The notes: generated from the sequence alone by a model not told the origin. 64,000 bases of DNA from Niabella sp. (GCF_030150205.1 NZ_JASLGT010000030.1:124001-188000); one strand, 5' to 3'. Counted from the stretch's first letter, positions 23,928-34,078 are shown. Program-made: numbers and translations.

Positions 23928-26657
23928 TTATTGCTCAAATATGCGCTGATACTTTTTCAGGGCAGCCTCCAGGTTAATGCCTTTGCCCAAAACGGGTTTA
24001 AACAGGTCCCCGGTTTCCTTAATACGGTGCACTGCATTTTGAATGGTGAACTGCGTCATTTTCAGACCCGGCTTTAATTCATCCCAATGAAGCGGCATAG
24101 AAACGGTGGCACCTGGTTTGGGACGAAGCGAGTAGGGGCAGGCCAGCGTGGCACCAGGCCGGTTTTGAAGAAAGTCAAGGTACATTTTTCCTTTCCGGTT
24201 TTTCACTATTCGTTCCAGGCTGGTAAAAGATGGGTATTGCTGCTGCACCACGCTTACAATCAAACGTCCGAATAGCTGTGACTGATCATAGGTATATGCT
24301 GCTCCTAAAGGGATATAAATATGCAAACCGGTAGACCCCGAAGTTTTGCAGCAGCAGGGTACCTGGATGGCATCCAGTACCGATTTGATGGCAACGGCGA
24401 TCTCTATCACCTGGTCGAAGGTGTTTTTATCCGGATCGAGGTCCAGTACACAATAATCCGGATGATCCGGCGACTGAACGCGGCTAAACCAGGGATTCAT
24501 TTCAATACAGCCAAGGGACGCCATCCATAATAAGGTGGCCTCGTTATCTCCAACCAGGAATTCTTTATTTTCTCCTTCGCTTGTTGTGTAAGGGAATGTT
24601 TTTACCCAGTCGGGAGATTTGCCCTTTACATCTTTTTGATAAAAGCCCGGTTTGCTGATCCCGTTCGGAAAACGGTTAAGCGATTGAGGCCGGTCTTTTA
24701 AATAGGGCAGTATATATTCGGCTACCTGGTAATAGTAGTTAAACAGGTCTCTTTTAGTGTAGCCCTCCTTTGGCCAGAATACTTTGCTCAGGTTGGTGAA
24801 CTTTAATTCATGGCCGTTAATTTTCCGTACCTGCGTTTCGTTCGTAGGGTTAAGCAATGTTTTGCGGCTTTGATCTTCAGGCGGCTTCATTAACACCGTT
24901 GAGGGCTTAAGCTGGTTGTTTACTTCATCCACCACCTGCAGCGTATCGGCTGCTGTTTCACGGATCACATCGGCAGCTTTTTTATCGGCACGCATGCCCT
25001 CAAAGGAAGGGTGCCGGAACACGCCGTCTTCCGTAATCTCCGCAAATGAGATCTCACAAACGAGCCGGGGCTTTAGCCAGGTAGGTTTTGCGCCCATGCG
25101 CTGCCTGAACCGTGAAGGTTTGTCTACATCAATTTCTTCCCGGAAGGGCGAATGGTCTGTAATAAGCGGCTTAAATTGTTCCATCATACTTTTTTGCTGC
25201 TTATCGGAAAAACCGGTTCCTACCTTGCCGGCATAAGTAAGCTTTTTTTTATCATAAACCGCTAAGAGCAGCGCACTGAAGGTTTTGGAGGTGCCTGCAT
25301 TTTTTGTAAAACCGGCAATGATCACCTCCTGCCGTTTATGAACCTTAATTTTTAACCACTCTTTGCTGCGCAGATCCGCCGTGTATGTACTACTTGCCCG
25401 CTTGGCCATAATACCCTCCAGTCCCATTTTTTGAGCCGCTGCAAACATCTCTGTACCCGGTACATTAAAAACCGTACTAAGCCGGATCCGGTCATCATCT
25501 GCCGGCAATACTGCTTTTAAGATGGCCTGCCGTTCGGTTAAGGGCAGGCCCATAAGATTTTTTCCATTGTACCAAAGAATATCAAAAATATAAAAGGCCA
25601 GTTCGGCGTCGGCTTCACTGCGCCAGTTTTGCAGGATGTTGAAGTTGGATCCTCCTTTTTTATTTAAGGCTACAATTTCACCATCGAACACGGCATTGAA
25701 CTTCCACTGGCTGATGATATCATAAACCGGGTAAAACTTTTTATCGAAGACCTTATCATTCCTCGAGCGCAGGCTGGTTTGCCCGTTCCGCAGGAATGCC
25801 AGCGCCCGGTAACCGTCCCATTTGATCTCATAAAGCCAGTCCGGATCATCAAAAGGCTTGTCAACCAGGGTAGCAAGCATCGGTTTAATATTAACGGGCA
25901 TACTGCCGCGCTTGGCTTTTGCCAGCAGCGCATCTACGTCCGTATCCAGTGTTTCCTCCAATTGCGCACTGGTGGCTGGCAATGGTTTGTTGCTCTTTTT
26001 TCTTGCGGAAGAAGTTTTTGAGGCCGGCCTTTTTGCTGCTGTTGCTTTAGATGCGGCCTGACCATAAATATGTTTACTGGTTGCGGCTATTTTTTCTATG
26101 GTCTTGCCAGACTGTACCGATTTATCCTTTAATAAGATATCTTTTGGCGAGGCATATTTGTCATCCAGTTTCATCAGCAGCCATGCATTTTCTCCGCGGC
26201 CCGGCGCACGAACAAGGGCAAACCGGCCCTTCAGTTTTTTGCCATGGAGCACAAACTTTAACTTCCCGGTAAACAAACCATGAAGCAGGTGCTTTTCCTG
26301 TTCGGCCTTGGGCCTATCCTCCAGGTCCGCATCTGCAAATCTGCCTTCATCCCAAACAATAACGGTTCCGCCGCCATATTGCCCCGCCGGAATAATACCC
26401 TCGAAGTTGCGGTAGTCATAAGGGTGGTCTTCTACCATCATCGCCAGCCGTTTTACAGCCGGGTCGGTAGATGGTCCCTTTGGCACCGCCCAGCTTTTCA
26501 ATACTCCCCGCATTTCAAGACGGAAATCGTAGTGAAGATGTGAAGCAGCATGTTTCTGCACTACAAAGCGCAGCAATTCCTTTTCTGCCTTTTCGCCGCC
26601 AAAGGGCTCCGGAGTTTTAGAGGGGTTGCGCTTTTGCCGGTATTTTGTAAGGGACAT
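23928..26657 (-). CDS. ligD: Multifunctional DNA ligase D (LigD)
   Basis: A 909-residue non-homologous end-joining enzyme with three modules. The 3'-phosphoesterase (about 25-190) has the catalytic set FVVQKHAASHLHYDFRLE, with His36, His42, Asp44 and Arg46, and MVEDHPYDY. The ATP-dependent ligase has LYEIKWDGYRAL with the adenylated Lys279 and GIMAKRASS. The polymerase/primase (about 600-900) has CVLDLDPDKN with metal ligands Asp739 and Asp741. A Lys/Ala/Ser-rich linker sits around 205-230. The order phosphoesterase-ligase-polymerase is the one common in this phylum. LigD normally works with Ku, which is not in this window. Confidence 0.97.
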   Translation of the reverse strand: MSLTKYRQKRNPSKTPEPFGGEKAEKELLRFVVQKHAASHLHYDFRLEMRGVLKSWAVPKGPSTDPAVKRLAMMVEDHPYDYRNFEGIIPAGQYGGGTVIVWDEGRFADADLEDRPKAEQEKHLLHGLFTGKLKFVLHGKKLKGRFALVRAPGRGENAWLLMKLDDKYASPKDILLKDKSVQSGKTIEKIAATSKHIYGQAASKATAAKRPASKTSSARKKSNKPLPATSAQLEETLDTDVDALLAKAKRGSMPVNIKPMLATLVDKPFDDPDWLYEIKWDGYRALAFLRNGQTSLRSRNDKVFDKKFYPVYDIISQWKFNAVFDGEIVALNKKGGSNFNILQNWRSEADAELAFYIFDILWYNGKNLMGLPLTERQAILKAVLPADDDRIRLSTVFNVPGTEMFAAAQKMGLEGIMAKRASSTYTADLRSKEWLKIKVHKRQEVIIAGFTKNAGTSKTFSALLLAVYDKKKLTYAGKVGTGFSDKQQKSMMEQFKPLITDHSPFREEIDVDKPSRFRQRMGAKPTWLKPRLVCEISFAEITEDGVFRHPSFEGMRADKKAADVIRETAADTLQVVDEVNNQLKPSTVLMKPPEDQSRKTLLNPTNETQVRKINGHELKFTNLSKVFWPKEGYTKRDLFNYYYQVAEYILPYLKDRPQSLNRFPNGISKPGFYQKDVKGKSPDWVKTFPYTTSEGENKEFLVGDNEATLLWMASLGCIEMNPWFSRVQSPDHPDYCVLDLDPDKNTFDQVIEIAVAIKSVLDAIQVPCCCKTSGSTGLHIYIPLGAAYTYDQSQLFGRLIVSVVQQQYPSFTSLERIVKNRKGKMYLDFLQNRPGATLACPYSLRPKPGATVSMPLHWDELKPGLKMTQFTIQNAVHRIKETGDLFKPVLGKGINLEAALKKYQRIFEQ

Positions 26658-26675
26658 GCGAAGTCTGTTATGGGT

Positions 26676-26867
26676 TTATTTATGGTGTCTTTTCCTTAAG
26701 TATTGCTCCAGGGTTTTCCGGTTGTTGGAGCCGGTTGCTTTTATAGCCCCCATAACAGCCTGGGCCGACACACCCAGCTTATCTTTGAAGTACTGTATCT
26801 CATACTTTTCGGATCCGCTTACCTTGCTGCGGTCGCGCGCGTCCTGTATCGCTTTATTGTCTGTCAT
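26676..26867 (-). CDS. DUF3606 domain protein
   Basis: A 63-residue protein. DRSKVSGSEKYEIQYFKDKL then GVSAQAVMGAIKATGSNN and a basic tail YLRKRHHK fit DUF3606, a short helical domain of unknown function that is frequent in stress-tolerance clusters. It lies 18 bp upstream of ligD on the same strand and is probably cotranscribed. Confidence 0.9.
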   Translation of the reverse strand: MTDNKAIQDARDRSKVSGSEKYEIQYFKDKLGVSAQAVMGAIKATGSNNRKTLEQYLRKRHHK

Positions 26868-27224
26868 GGTCAGAGTGTTTTAATCATTTATTTAAAGAAT
26901 CAAGACCTGGAGTTATGGGGGCTGTTTGCCGGCAACTTTAAAACCCGTTTTAAAAACAGCAGGTAATGCCGGGGCCGGGAAACGGTGCTCCCCGTTTATT
27001 TGGAACTACAAAATTGTTGCCAAAGAAGAATCACTAAACGGCTTAACTCCGAGGGTGTTTAAGGTGATACTACCGCTTTTTCCAAAAAAAGTGTTGCGAT
27101 ATTTCCAGGTCCTCTTAAGGAAACAACATTAGGAATGGTAATTGCGGGTGAAAATGCGGACAAAGAGGCGGTGCTGTTCACAGGCAAACAGTATCAGCGC
27201 TCACTGCCGATAAAAACAGTAATC
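26868..27224. other. Spacer between DUF3606 and MscS genes
   Basis: No separate gene is supported. The mechanosensitive channel frame is open back to an ATG at 27135, so the last 90 bases could be translated as a non-conserved N-terminus. Confidence 0.4.
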
Positions 27225-28010
27225 ATGAAAGCAGAAGTTTGGTTGCATCGGATGTATTCATGGATGATCACGCATGGGCCTGCTGTGCTGCTGGCTCTTG
27301 TTGTATTGTTCCTGGGCTTATGGCTGATACGGCTTTTTGCTGCTTATCTGAGCCGTGTAATGGGGAAGAAGCAAATCGACCGTTCATTAAAACCCTTTCT
27401 GCAAAGTATGGTGGTTGTGCTGCTCCGGGTGCTGCTGTTACTGGCCGTTATGCAGATCGCGGGTATTACCATGACCCTGTTTGCCGCATTGATCACTTCT
27501 TTTGGTGTAGCGGCCGGACTGGCACTTTCGGGTACCTTGCAGAATTTTGCCAGTGGTGTGCTTATCCTTTTTTTAAAACCGTTCCAGGCCGGGGACAATA
27601 TCATCGCACAGGGGCAGGAAGGCACGGTAACAGAGATCCGGATCTTTTATACGATTGTAACTACCTTCGATAACCGGATCGTTGTCATTCCCAACAGCAA
27701 GCTATCCAATGAAGTTATTATTAATGTAAGTGCGTCCGGTAACCGGAGGCTGGATATTGAGATGAAATTTACGAATGGTACGGACTACGAGCAGGTAAAG
27801 CAGATCATCGGCCAGGCAATTGAAGATTCGGGGAATATTCTCCATGAACCGCCCAAAAGGATCGGGATTTCTTCTCTGGAAGCCGATGGGTATAAAGTGA
27901 TGCTGAACCTCTGGATCAATGCGCATGGTTTTACCGATACCAAATTTCAATTCCAGGAAAAATTGTTACAACGCCTGAAACAATCGGGGCTGCCATTGCC
28001 GGGAATGTAG
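27225..28010 (+). CDS. Small mechanosensitive channel (MscS family)
   Basis: A 261-residue channel. The ATG at 27225 was preferred to one at 27135 because the family begins just before the first helix (THGPAVLLALVVLFLGLWLI). Three transmembrane helices are visible; the third is the pore-lining one with the Gly/Ala pattern FGVAAGLALSGTLQNFASG. FLKPFQAGDNI starts the beta domain, and DNRIVVIPNSKLSNEVIIN is highly conserved in MscS. The protein opens under membrane tension in hypo-osmotic shock. It stands beside stress genes but on the opposite strand. Confidence 0.93.
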   Translation: MKAEVWLHRMYSWMITHGPAVLLALVVLFLGLWLIRLFAAYLSRVMGKKQIDRSLKPFLQSMVVVLLRVLLLLAVMQIAGITMTLFAALITSFGVAAGLALSGTLQNFASGVLILFLKPFQAGDNIIAQGQEGTVTEIRIFYTIVTTFDNRIVVIPNSKLSNEVIINVSASGNRRLDIEMKFTNGTDYEQVKQIIGQAIEDSGNILHEPPKRIGISSLEADGYKVMLNLWINAHGFTDTKFQFQEKLLQRLKQSGLPLPGM

Positions 28011-28091
28011 CTGCAGGGCTGCGTATTCGGTTTAATGATATGCCTGCTGACCGTTCTAAAGGAGCGATGAAGGAAGGCCGGTTCGTTATTG

Positions 28092-28874
28092 TTAAGATGG
28101 ATCCTGGATCCGACGCAGCGCCCGGACATGTGAAGCAAGTGCATCGGCCTTTTTCAGCACCGCACCTTTAGCGGCTTTGAGCAACTGCCAGTGGTCTTTG
28201 TGCTTTTGCAAAACGAGGACTTCATTCCGGTCATTCGTAACAACGCAAAGATCCGGGCCGGCATCTGAGTGATAAAAAGCGAAATGATACCCGGTGTTGC
28301 CGATCCGCTTGTCGGCGGTTGGTTGTTCAGCGGAATGCCGGCTCGCTGCGTTAGCCGGCTTATCCTTTTTAACGGCTGCCGGTCGCTTTTCTTTTTGAGG
28401 AGAAGGCAGTTTTATGGAATCCGGATCGTAATCCGGTATCATCAGGCTGATGGTTCTGCCAAGGTCCTCACTTAAAACATTTTCTTCAGTTGCAAATGAG
28501 TCTTTAAATTTTTGAATTACGGTGCCGGCTGCAGTTTGCTTAATAATAAACCGGCCCTTGAGCCGCTTTCCGTAAAAGATAAAAGAGAAAGATTGTTTAC
28601 TGGTACCGGCTCTTAGTTTTTTTTCTGCAGCAGCTTTATCATCGCCTTTGTTCACCGTATATGTGCCTTTGTCATAAACCTTTTTTTGGGGGATTTCTTT
28701 TTGGGCCATGTCCTTTTGCCGGGTAATGCTGCGTGCAAACCGGTTATCGCGGGTAGGCGGATAGATGCCGGACCATACATAGTAAACGCTGCCGGCCTCC
28801 AGGCAGATATGGAATGTTTTTGCGTTGGGCTGGTAAACGATAAATGAGGGTAAGTCTTTAGTTGATTGGGCCAT
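28092..28874 (-). CDS. LigD phosphoesterase-like protein lacking catalytic residues
   Basis: A 260-residue protein that follows the LigD phosphoesterase pattern but without its active site. FIVYQPNAKTFHICLEAG aligns with LigD FVVQKHAASHLHYDFRLE, then VYDKGTYTVNKGD with VWDEG, and FSFIFYGKRLKGRFIIKQT with LKFVLHGKKLKGRFALVR. The QKH His, the Asp and the Arg of HYDFRLE are missing and there is no EDHP motif; only one His (His22) remains. A Lys/Pro-rich linker follows, then a C-terminal module with GPDLCVVTNDRNEVLVLQKH. It probably does not hydrolyse phosphate; binding to DNA ends or to LigD is possible. It lies 1.4 kb from ligD. Confidence 0.8.
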   Translation of the reverse strand: MAQSTKDLPSFIVYQPNAKTFHICLEAGSVYYVWSGIYPPTRDNRFARSITRQKDMAQKEIPQKKVYDKGTYTVNKGDDKAAAEKKLRAGTSKQSFSFIFYGKRLKGRFIIKQTAAGTVIQKFKDSFATEENVLSEDLGRTISLMIPDYDPDSIKLPSPQKEKRPAAVKKDKPANAASRHSAEQPTADKRIGNTGYHFAFYHSDAGPDLCVVTNDRNEVLVLQKHKDHWQLLKAAKGAVLKKADALASHVRALRRIQDPS

Positions 28875-28955
28875 ATTTTTAAAGTTCAGCTATGGTTATG
28901 CACAAGAACTGTTCCATACCACCACATTCAAATAAACAAGAGGGTGCAAACACGG

Positions 28956-30800
28956 TCAATGGGCAACCGGCAGGGTAAAATAAAAAACACTGCCTTTGCC
29001 GGGCCAGCTTTCCACCCCGATTTGCCCGTTATGTGCTTTAATGATTTCGCTGCAGATAAACAGGCCGATGCCAAATCCCGAAATATAGCGGGTTTGTGTG
29101 TTGCGAACCCGGTAAAACCGCGTAAAGATCAACGGCTGCTCTTCCAGGCGGATGCCCGGGCCGGTATCTTCAACCGTTAACCGCAGCAAGCCATTGGTAA
29201 CGCTGCATTCGATGGTAATGGTGGATCCGGCCGGTGCATATTTGAGGGCATTGCTGACGAGGTTGTGAATGACCTGCGCAATTTTCTCTCTATCCGCATC
29301 GATCCAGATATCCTGCAGCTTAAAGGTAAGTGTGTGACTGCTGGTGGTTGCGTTAAACTCCTCCTCTAAGTCGAGCAGGAGGGTCCGGATATTAAACCGC
29401 TCCGGGTTTACAGGAGGGGCGGGTAAATCAAAACGGGCAGCATGCAAAAAGTTATGAAGCATCCGTGTCATCTTTTCGAGCTGTTTGTTTACGATCGTCA
29501 GCAGGTCTTCAGACTGCCGGTCACCATCAGTTGCTGCCCTGGCCTGGAGTATTTCTACAAAGCCGGCGGCAGAGGTCAGCGGCGTTCGTAATTCGTGGCT
29601 GATGGTACTGATGAAATCATTTTTGCGCTGCTCGTTTTCCTTGATTTCCGTGATGTCGACCAGCGAATGAATATAGCCTGCAAAAGAACCATCGGAATGA
29701 AAACGGGGCGTTGCCTGTAACAGCAACCACAGGTAGGCGCCGTCTGATCTTAAAATACGGAACTCGGATTTCCAACGGTGCCTTTTCACAATACCTTCGG
29801 CCAGTAAGCTTTCTACCCGTGCCTTATCTTCGGGATACACCAGGTGTACCCAGCCGGATGTTAATAGTTTGGGTATGGGAAGCCCGGTAACTACGGCCCA
29901 TAGCCGGTTAAAGTACAGGTTGGTTCCCTGCCCGTCTGTTACATGGATCATTACGTCTGCACCTTCGGCCATATTCCGGAACCGGTTTTCGCTTTCAGCG
30001 ATTTTCATTTCAGCATTCCGTATATCCGTAATATCTCTTGTGGTACCGGCGATGGCCTCCACTTCACCCCAATCATTTAATACCGGTGTAAAAATATAGT
30101 CGTATATACGCCGGCCCAGAACGGCATGCGGAAAAGACACTTCTCCCCGGATGGGTTGTTGCGTTCTCCTGATTTCATCGATCTCTTTCTCATGCATTTC
30201 CGCATGCCAGTCTTCATACCCGTTTTCCCGCAATCCTTTTCCAATAGCATCTTCCCATCTTTTGCCCCACATGGCCAGGAGGGCCTTATTAGCATAGGTA
30301 AAGCGGTACTCCAGGTCAAATACATACATCAGGTCGGGCGTGTTTGCAGTAATGGTTTCATACAGGCGTTTTTGACGCTCCGCCATCAGCCCGGTCGCCT
30401 GCATCAGCTCCGGTGTACGGTGGCTTTTTGTAATATCGATGAGGCCGCCGAACCATTCCGTAATAGCACCCTGGTGATCCAGGACCGGTACGGCAGTGGA
30501 TAATACCCACCCGGTATTGCCATCGGGCTGCAGCACGCGGTGCGTTAAGCGGATTTTTTTTTTGTTTAAAACTGCCTGCCGGATGGCATTGGAAACCCGG
30601 GCCTGTTCCTCCTGCGGAATATATACCTGCATCCAGTCTGCGATGGGAGCGGTTACAGCAATGCCGGCGCCTTTAAGACTCCGCATCTGCTGCCAGTCGC
30701 CGCTCATACTAAAAACGGCATCAAATGCAGATGCAGCCAAAGCGGTTAAGGAGCTTTCGGAACTGGTGAAGGGTTTAGGGGGGCGATTCGATTCTTTCAT
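28956..30800 (-). CDS. Multi-PAS sensor histidine kinase
   Basis: A 614-residue soluble kinase starting MKESNRPPKPFTSSES. About three PAS/PAC modules are seen: one around RVSNAIRQAVLNKKKIRLTH and EWFGGLIDITKSHR, one with TANTPDLMYVFDLEYRFTYA and GTTRDITDIRN, and one with GQGTNLYFNRLWAVVTGL and GYIHSLVDITEIKEN. HisKA follows with STISHELRTPLTSAAGF, the phosphorylated His at about 402. HATPase_c shows NLVSNALKYAP and DTGPGIRLEEQPLIFTRFYR. No response regulator is adjacent, so it is an orphan kinase. It is on the same strand as the phosphoesterase-like gene, 81 bp upstream of it. Confidence 0.93.
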   Translation of the reverse strand: MKESNRPPKPFTSSESSLTALAASAFDAVFSMSGDWQQMRSLKGAGIAVTAPIADWMQVYIPQEEQARVSNAIRQAVLNKKKIRLTHRVLQPDGNTGWVLSTAVPVLDHQGAITEWFGGLIDITKSHRTPELMQATGLMAERQKRLYETITANTPDLMYVFDLEYRFTYANKALLAMWGKRWEDAIGKGLRENGYEDWHAEMHEKEIDEIRRTQQPIRGEVSFPHAVLGRRIYDYIFTPVLNDWGEVEAIAGTTRDITDIRNAEMKIAESENRFRNMAEGADVMIHVTDGQGTNLYFNRLWAVVTGLPIPKLLTSGWVHLVYPEDKARVESLLAEGIVKRHRWKSEFRILRSDGAYLWLLLQATPRFHSDGSFAGYIHSLVDITEIKENEQRKNDFISTISHELRTPLTSAAGFVEILQARAATDGDRQSEDLLTIVNKQLEKMTRMLHNFLHAARFDLPAPPVNPERFNIRTLLLDLEEEFNATTSSHTLTFKLQDIWIDADREKIAQVIHNLVSNALKYAPAGSTITIECSVTNGLLRLTVEDTGPGIRLEEQPLIFTRFYRVRNTQTRYISGFGIGLFICSEIIKAHNGQIGVESWPGKGSVFYFTLPVAH

Positions 30801-31047
30801 AAGAGTAAACACAAGATACGCATTCATTCAACACCTTTCAGGTTTCTGCTTTTGGATTTGGACGAAGGCGCGTAAAAGGAGTTGAAAGACCACCTGGCAG
30901 ATCCGGAAAAGGAAATTGTGGGGAATAAAATCTACAGCAGGTTGATTTTTGCCCGGATTACTTCCCGGAGAACGTAATGGCTTCGCTGTGCTTCAAATAA
31001 CAGAACCCCGAATTCCGGTTAGTGCTCCTTATTTACGTATAATTTAA

Positions 31048-31055
31048 TAAATTTG
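31048..31055 (+). promoter_or_regulatory. -7 box TAAATTTG before the AraC gene
   Basis: TAAATTTG matches TAnnTTTG and ends 20 bp before the ATG at 31076. No clear -33 TTG is present. Confidence 0.35.
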
Positions 31056-31075
31056 AAGATTATACCCTGTAAAAT

Positions 31076-32083
31076 ATGGAGCTCCCTGAATCGATCCGCT
31101 TTTCTACCATTATTTCCGACCCGGAAGTGTATATCAATAGCATGTTGCAGCTGCACCCCGATGCCCGGCACGATCAAAATTCCGGGGCCATAGAAATTAA
31201 AAATGAGGTCATAGATTCTTCGTTTAAATACCGGCTCCTGGAGGACGGGCTCTTCCTGTTTTCTTTTACCAGTTACAGCCCGGTAGACGCGGAATATGGA
31301 TTGATCCCCAATCCTGACTCCGACTATTTTACCCTTGTTTTTTATTTTACGGAAAAGCGTACCAAGAATCCATTGTATTTGAAAGTTGACGAACAGTTTT
31401 ATTCGGGCAACCAGTTTGCCGCTTTTTTCAACGGACAAATGAATGCCGAAATTTTTATCAAGGCCCGGCAGCAGGCATTTGGCATCCAGATCGAAATGCA
31501 TAAAAAATGGATCGCCGAAAACCTGGATATGGCCTCCCTGGCAAAAAAGCCATTGATTGCCCCTGTATTAAATTTCCGGGAAAAGGCCTTCGTGCAGGCA
31601 GAAGTGAAACAATACCAGCACCTGGCTGAAGCTATTTGTTCCGCATTCAACAAGGAAAAGGACATTTTTCAGAAGCTGAAGCTAAAAACAGGATCATATA
31701 CGCTGATCAGCTCGTTCCTGGAGGAAATTTCCGGCATACAAAAGTACAAAACAGGTGCATCAGGCCAGGAGTCCGGCGAGTTGGAAGTTGCGCTCAATTA
31801 TATGGAAAAATCCTATGCCGCAGATTTCCCGGGAACCGGTTTCCTTGCAGCGCAATGTAAAATGTCGGAGAGCTCCTTTAATAAAAAATTTAAAACCATC
31901 TTCCGGCTTACGGCCGCGCAATATTTCCGGAACCTGAAAATGAAGGAAGCGCTCAAGCTTTTGGAATTGGGGCATCATGTAAAAGATGTTTGCTATAAGA
32001 TCGGGTACCAGGATACGTCCGCATTTGGGCGTAGTTTTAAGCAGGTGTATGGTGAAAGCCCGGCTTCTTACGTGAAAAAATAG
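31076..32083 (+). CDS. AraC-family transcriptional regulator
   Basis: A 335-residue protein. The C-terminal 100 residues are an AraC/XylS double helix-turn-helix: FLAAQCKMSESSFNKKFKTI, AQYFRNLKMKEALKLLELG, VKDVCYKIGYQDTSAFGRSF and KQVYGESPASYV. The N-terminal 220 residues are not one of the common cupin sensor domains; they contain YRLLEDGLFLFSFTSYSPVD and FYFTEKRTKNPLYLKVDEQF, so a distinct sensor is likely. The next gene on the strand (DUF885 peptidase) starts 170 bp later and may be a target. Confidence 0.92.
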   Translation: MELPESIRFSTIISDPEVYINSMLQLHPDARHDQNSGAIEIKNEVIDSSFKYRLLEDGLFLFSFTSYSPVDAEYGLIPNPDSDYFTLVFYFTEKRTKNPLYLKVDEQFYSGNQFAAFFNGQMNAEIFIKARQQAFGIQIEMHKKWIAENLDMASLAKKPLIAPVLNFREKAFVQAEVKQYQHLAEAICSAFNKEKDIFQKLKLKTGSYTLISSFLEEISGIQKYKTGASGQESGELEVALNYMEKSYAADFPGTGFLAAQCKMSESSFNKKFKTIFRLTAAQYFRNLKMKEALKLLELGHHVKDVCYKIGYQDTSAFGRSFKQVYGESPASYVKK

Positions 32084-32253
32084 TGTTTCTGCACATTTTT
32101 TTGCCAGATCTGCATACCGGTTTTGGTGAAATTTGCACTTCGGCAAGTAGCAGATTCGTATGCCCCCGGGGTCGCAGCCAAAACAACTGCCACTTGCTTT
32201 TGAAAAACAGGTAACGATTGGCCCTGAGAACCTGGTAACAAAACTGTTGTACA

Positions 32254-34020
32254 ATGAATATGAGAAAAATGATCCTTTGCGCTGCTATTTTTACCGGCAG
32301 CATCATCGCCGGCCATGCACAGCAAAAAAATGCAAAACTTCACCGGCTTTTCGACCAGTATTATAAAGCATATTATGCACTCAATCCGTTGCAGGCAACA
32401 TTTGATGGTGTTGATGGTTACAACGATCAGTTTCCTGCGGATGATGCGCAGCATCTGGAAGCGGTGCACCATATGTACACCAGCTACCTGGCCCAGCTGA
32501 ACACATTTGAAAAAAAAGCACTGAACAAAGAAGACCGGATCTCCCTGGCAATTTTGGAAAGTGATATTCAAACCGGGCTTAGAATGGAAAAACACCACCT
32601 GGAATATATGCCTATCAGCCAGTTTTTCAGCTTCCCCATGTATCTGGCTATAGCAGGTTCAGGAACATCGGCACAGCCTTTTAAAACCGTTAAAGATTAC
32701 GACAACTGGCTGAAGCGCTGCCGGGCTTTTACAAGATGGACCGATGTGGCGATTGATAATATGCGTAAAGGTATTAAAACAGGAATCGTACTGCCCCGGG
32801 CATTGGTTATAAAAACCATCCCGCAAATGCAGGCACTGGCAAAAAATGAAGAAGCCGCTTCTTTTTACGGACCAATAAAAAACTTCCCGGAAAATTTTTC
32901 CAAAGAAGAGCGGGAACGTTTAAGCGCGGCGTTTAAAGACGTGATGGCCACCGCTGTTTTTGCTTCGATGCAGAAACTGGCCGATTTCTTCCAGGATGAA
33001 TATTTACCCGCCGCCCGTTCCAGTTCCGGGCTCAATGCCCTGCCCAACGGCAGGGAAATGTATAAGGACTATATTGCCGCTTTTGTAACGGTTGATAAAG
33101 ACCCGGAAGCCGTCTATCAGTTAGGCCTGTCCGAAGTGGCCCGGATTACGGCAGCAATGGAAAAGATAAAAGATTCCATCGGTTATAAAGGAACGCTGTC
33201 CGAATTGTTTGAATTTATGAAAACCGACAAACAATTTATGCCGTTTAAAACGGACCAGGAAGTGCTGGATGCCATCCACGCAGTTTATGCAACGATAAAA
33301 CCCCATCTTCCGGAATATTTTGGCGTTGCGCCCCAAACACCTTTTGAGATCCGGAAAACCGAAGCTTTCAGGGCCGCGTCTACTCCTGCTGAATATCTTC
33401 CGGGAGATCTGCCTACCAACCGCCCGGGCATTTTTTATGTTTCCATTGTGGATCCTGCAACATTCAATATCACCAACCTGGATATAGAGAATTTGTTTTT
33501 ACATGAAGCAATTCCCGGGCATCATTACCAGCTGAGCCTGCAACATGAAAATACGGGCGTTCCGCTGTTCCGGCAAAAATATGCCAACAGTGCCTTTACA
33601 GAGGGATGGGGCTTATATATCGAATCATTGGGCAGGGGGCTGGGCGTTTACACCAGTCCCTATCATCAGCTGGGGGCGCTGAGCGCGGAAATGCACCGGG
33701 CCATCCGCCTGGTGGTAGACGCTGGTTTGCATACCGGCAAAATGACCCGGGAAGAGGCTATAAAGTATATGATGGATCATGAACCGATGTCGGAACAAAT
33801 GGTGACATTGGAAATTGAACGTTATATGGCCTTACCAGCCCAGGCGCTTTCCTACAAAATTGGCGAACTGAAAATAAAGGAGCTGCGCAACCGGTACAAA
33901 GCCCGCTTAGGCGACAAATTCAGTATCCGCGATTTTCATGATGCCATCCTGAAAGGCGGTGCCATGCCTTTAACGGTATTTGAAAATTATATGGATGATT
34001 GGGCGGCATCGGTTAAATAA
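32254..34020 (+). CDS. DUF885 secreted protein (peptidase-like)
   Basis: A 588-residue exported protein with signal MRKMILCAAIFTGSIIAGHA. DUF885 is identified by FDQYYKAYYALNPLQATFDG near the N-terminus and, centrally, LFLHEAIPGHHYQLSLQ with a zinc-ligand-like HExxPGHH motif from about His417, followed by NSAFTEGWGLYIESLGRGLG. Family members are predicted metallopeptidases; the resemblance of HEAIPGHH to gluzincin sites supports this. It is followed after 58 bp by an M13 peptidase on the same strand, so the two may act together in the periplasm on peptides. Confidence 0.93.
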   Translation: MNMRKMILCAAIFTGSIIAGHAQQKNAKLHRLFDQYYKAYYALNPLQATFDGVDGYNDQFPADDAQHLEAVHHMYTSYLAQLNTFEKKALNKEDRISLAILESDIQTGLRMEKHHLEYMPISQFFSFPMYLAIAGSGTSAQPFKTVKDYDNWLKRCRAFTRWTDVAIDNMRKGIKTGIVLPRALVIKTIPQMQALAKNEEAASFYGPIKNFPENFSKEERERLSAAFKDVMATAVFASMQKLADFFQDEYLPAARSSSGLNALPNGREMYKDYIAAFVTVDKDPEAVYQLGLSEVARITAAMEKIKDSIGYKGTLSELFEFMKTDKQFMPFKTDQEVLDAIHAVYATIKPHLPEYFGVAPQTPFEIRKTEAFRAASTPAEYLPGDLPTNRPGIFYVSIVDPATFNITNLDIENLFLHEAIPGHHYQLSLQHENTGVPLFRQKYANSAFTEGWGLYIESLGRGLGVYTSPYHQLGALSAEMHRAIRLVVDAGLHTGKMTREEAIKYMMDHEPMSEQMVTLEIERYMALPAQALSYKIGELKIKELRNRYKARLGDKFSIRDFHDAILKGGAMPLTVFENYMDDWAASVK

Positions 34021-34078
34021 CCCAAACTAAAAGATCCGGTCATTACATGGATTGCGTTCAATAATAAAAACAAAACAA

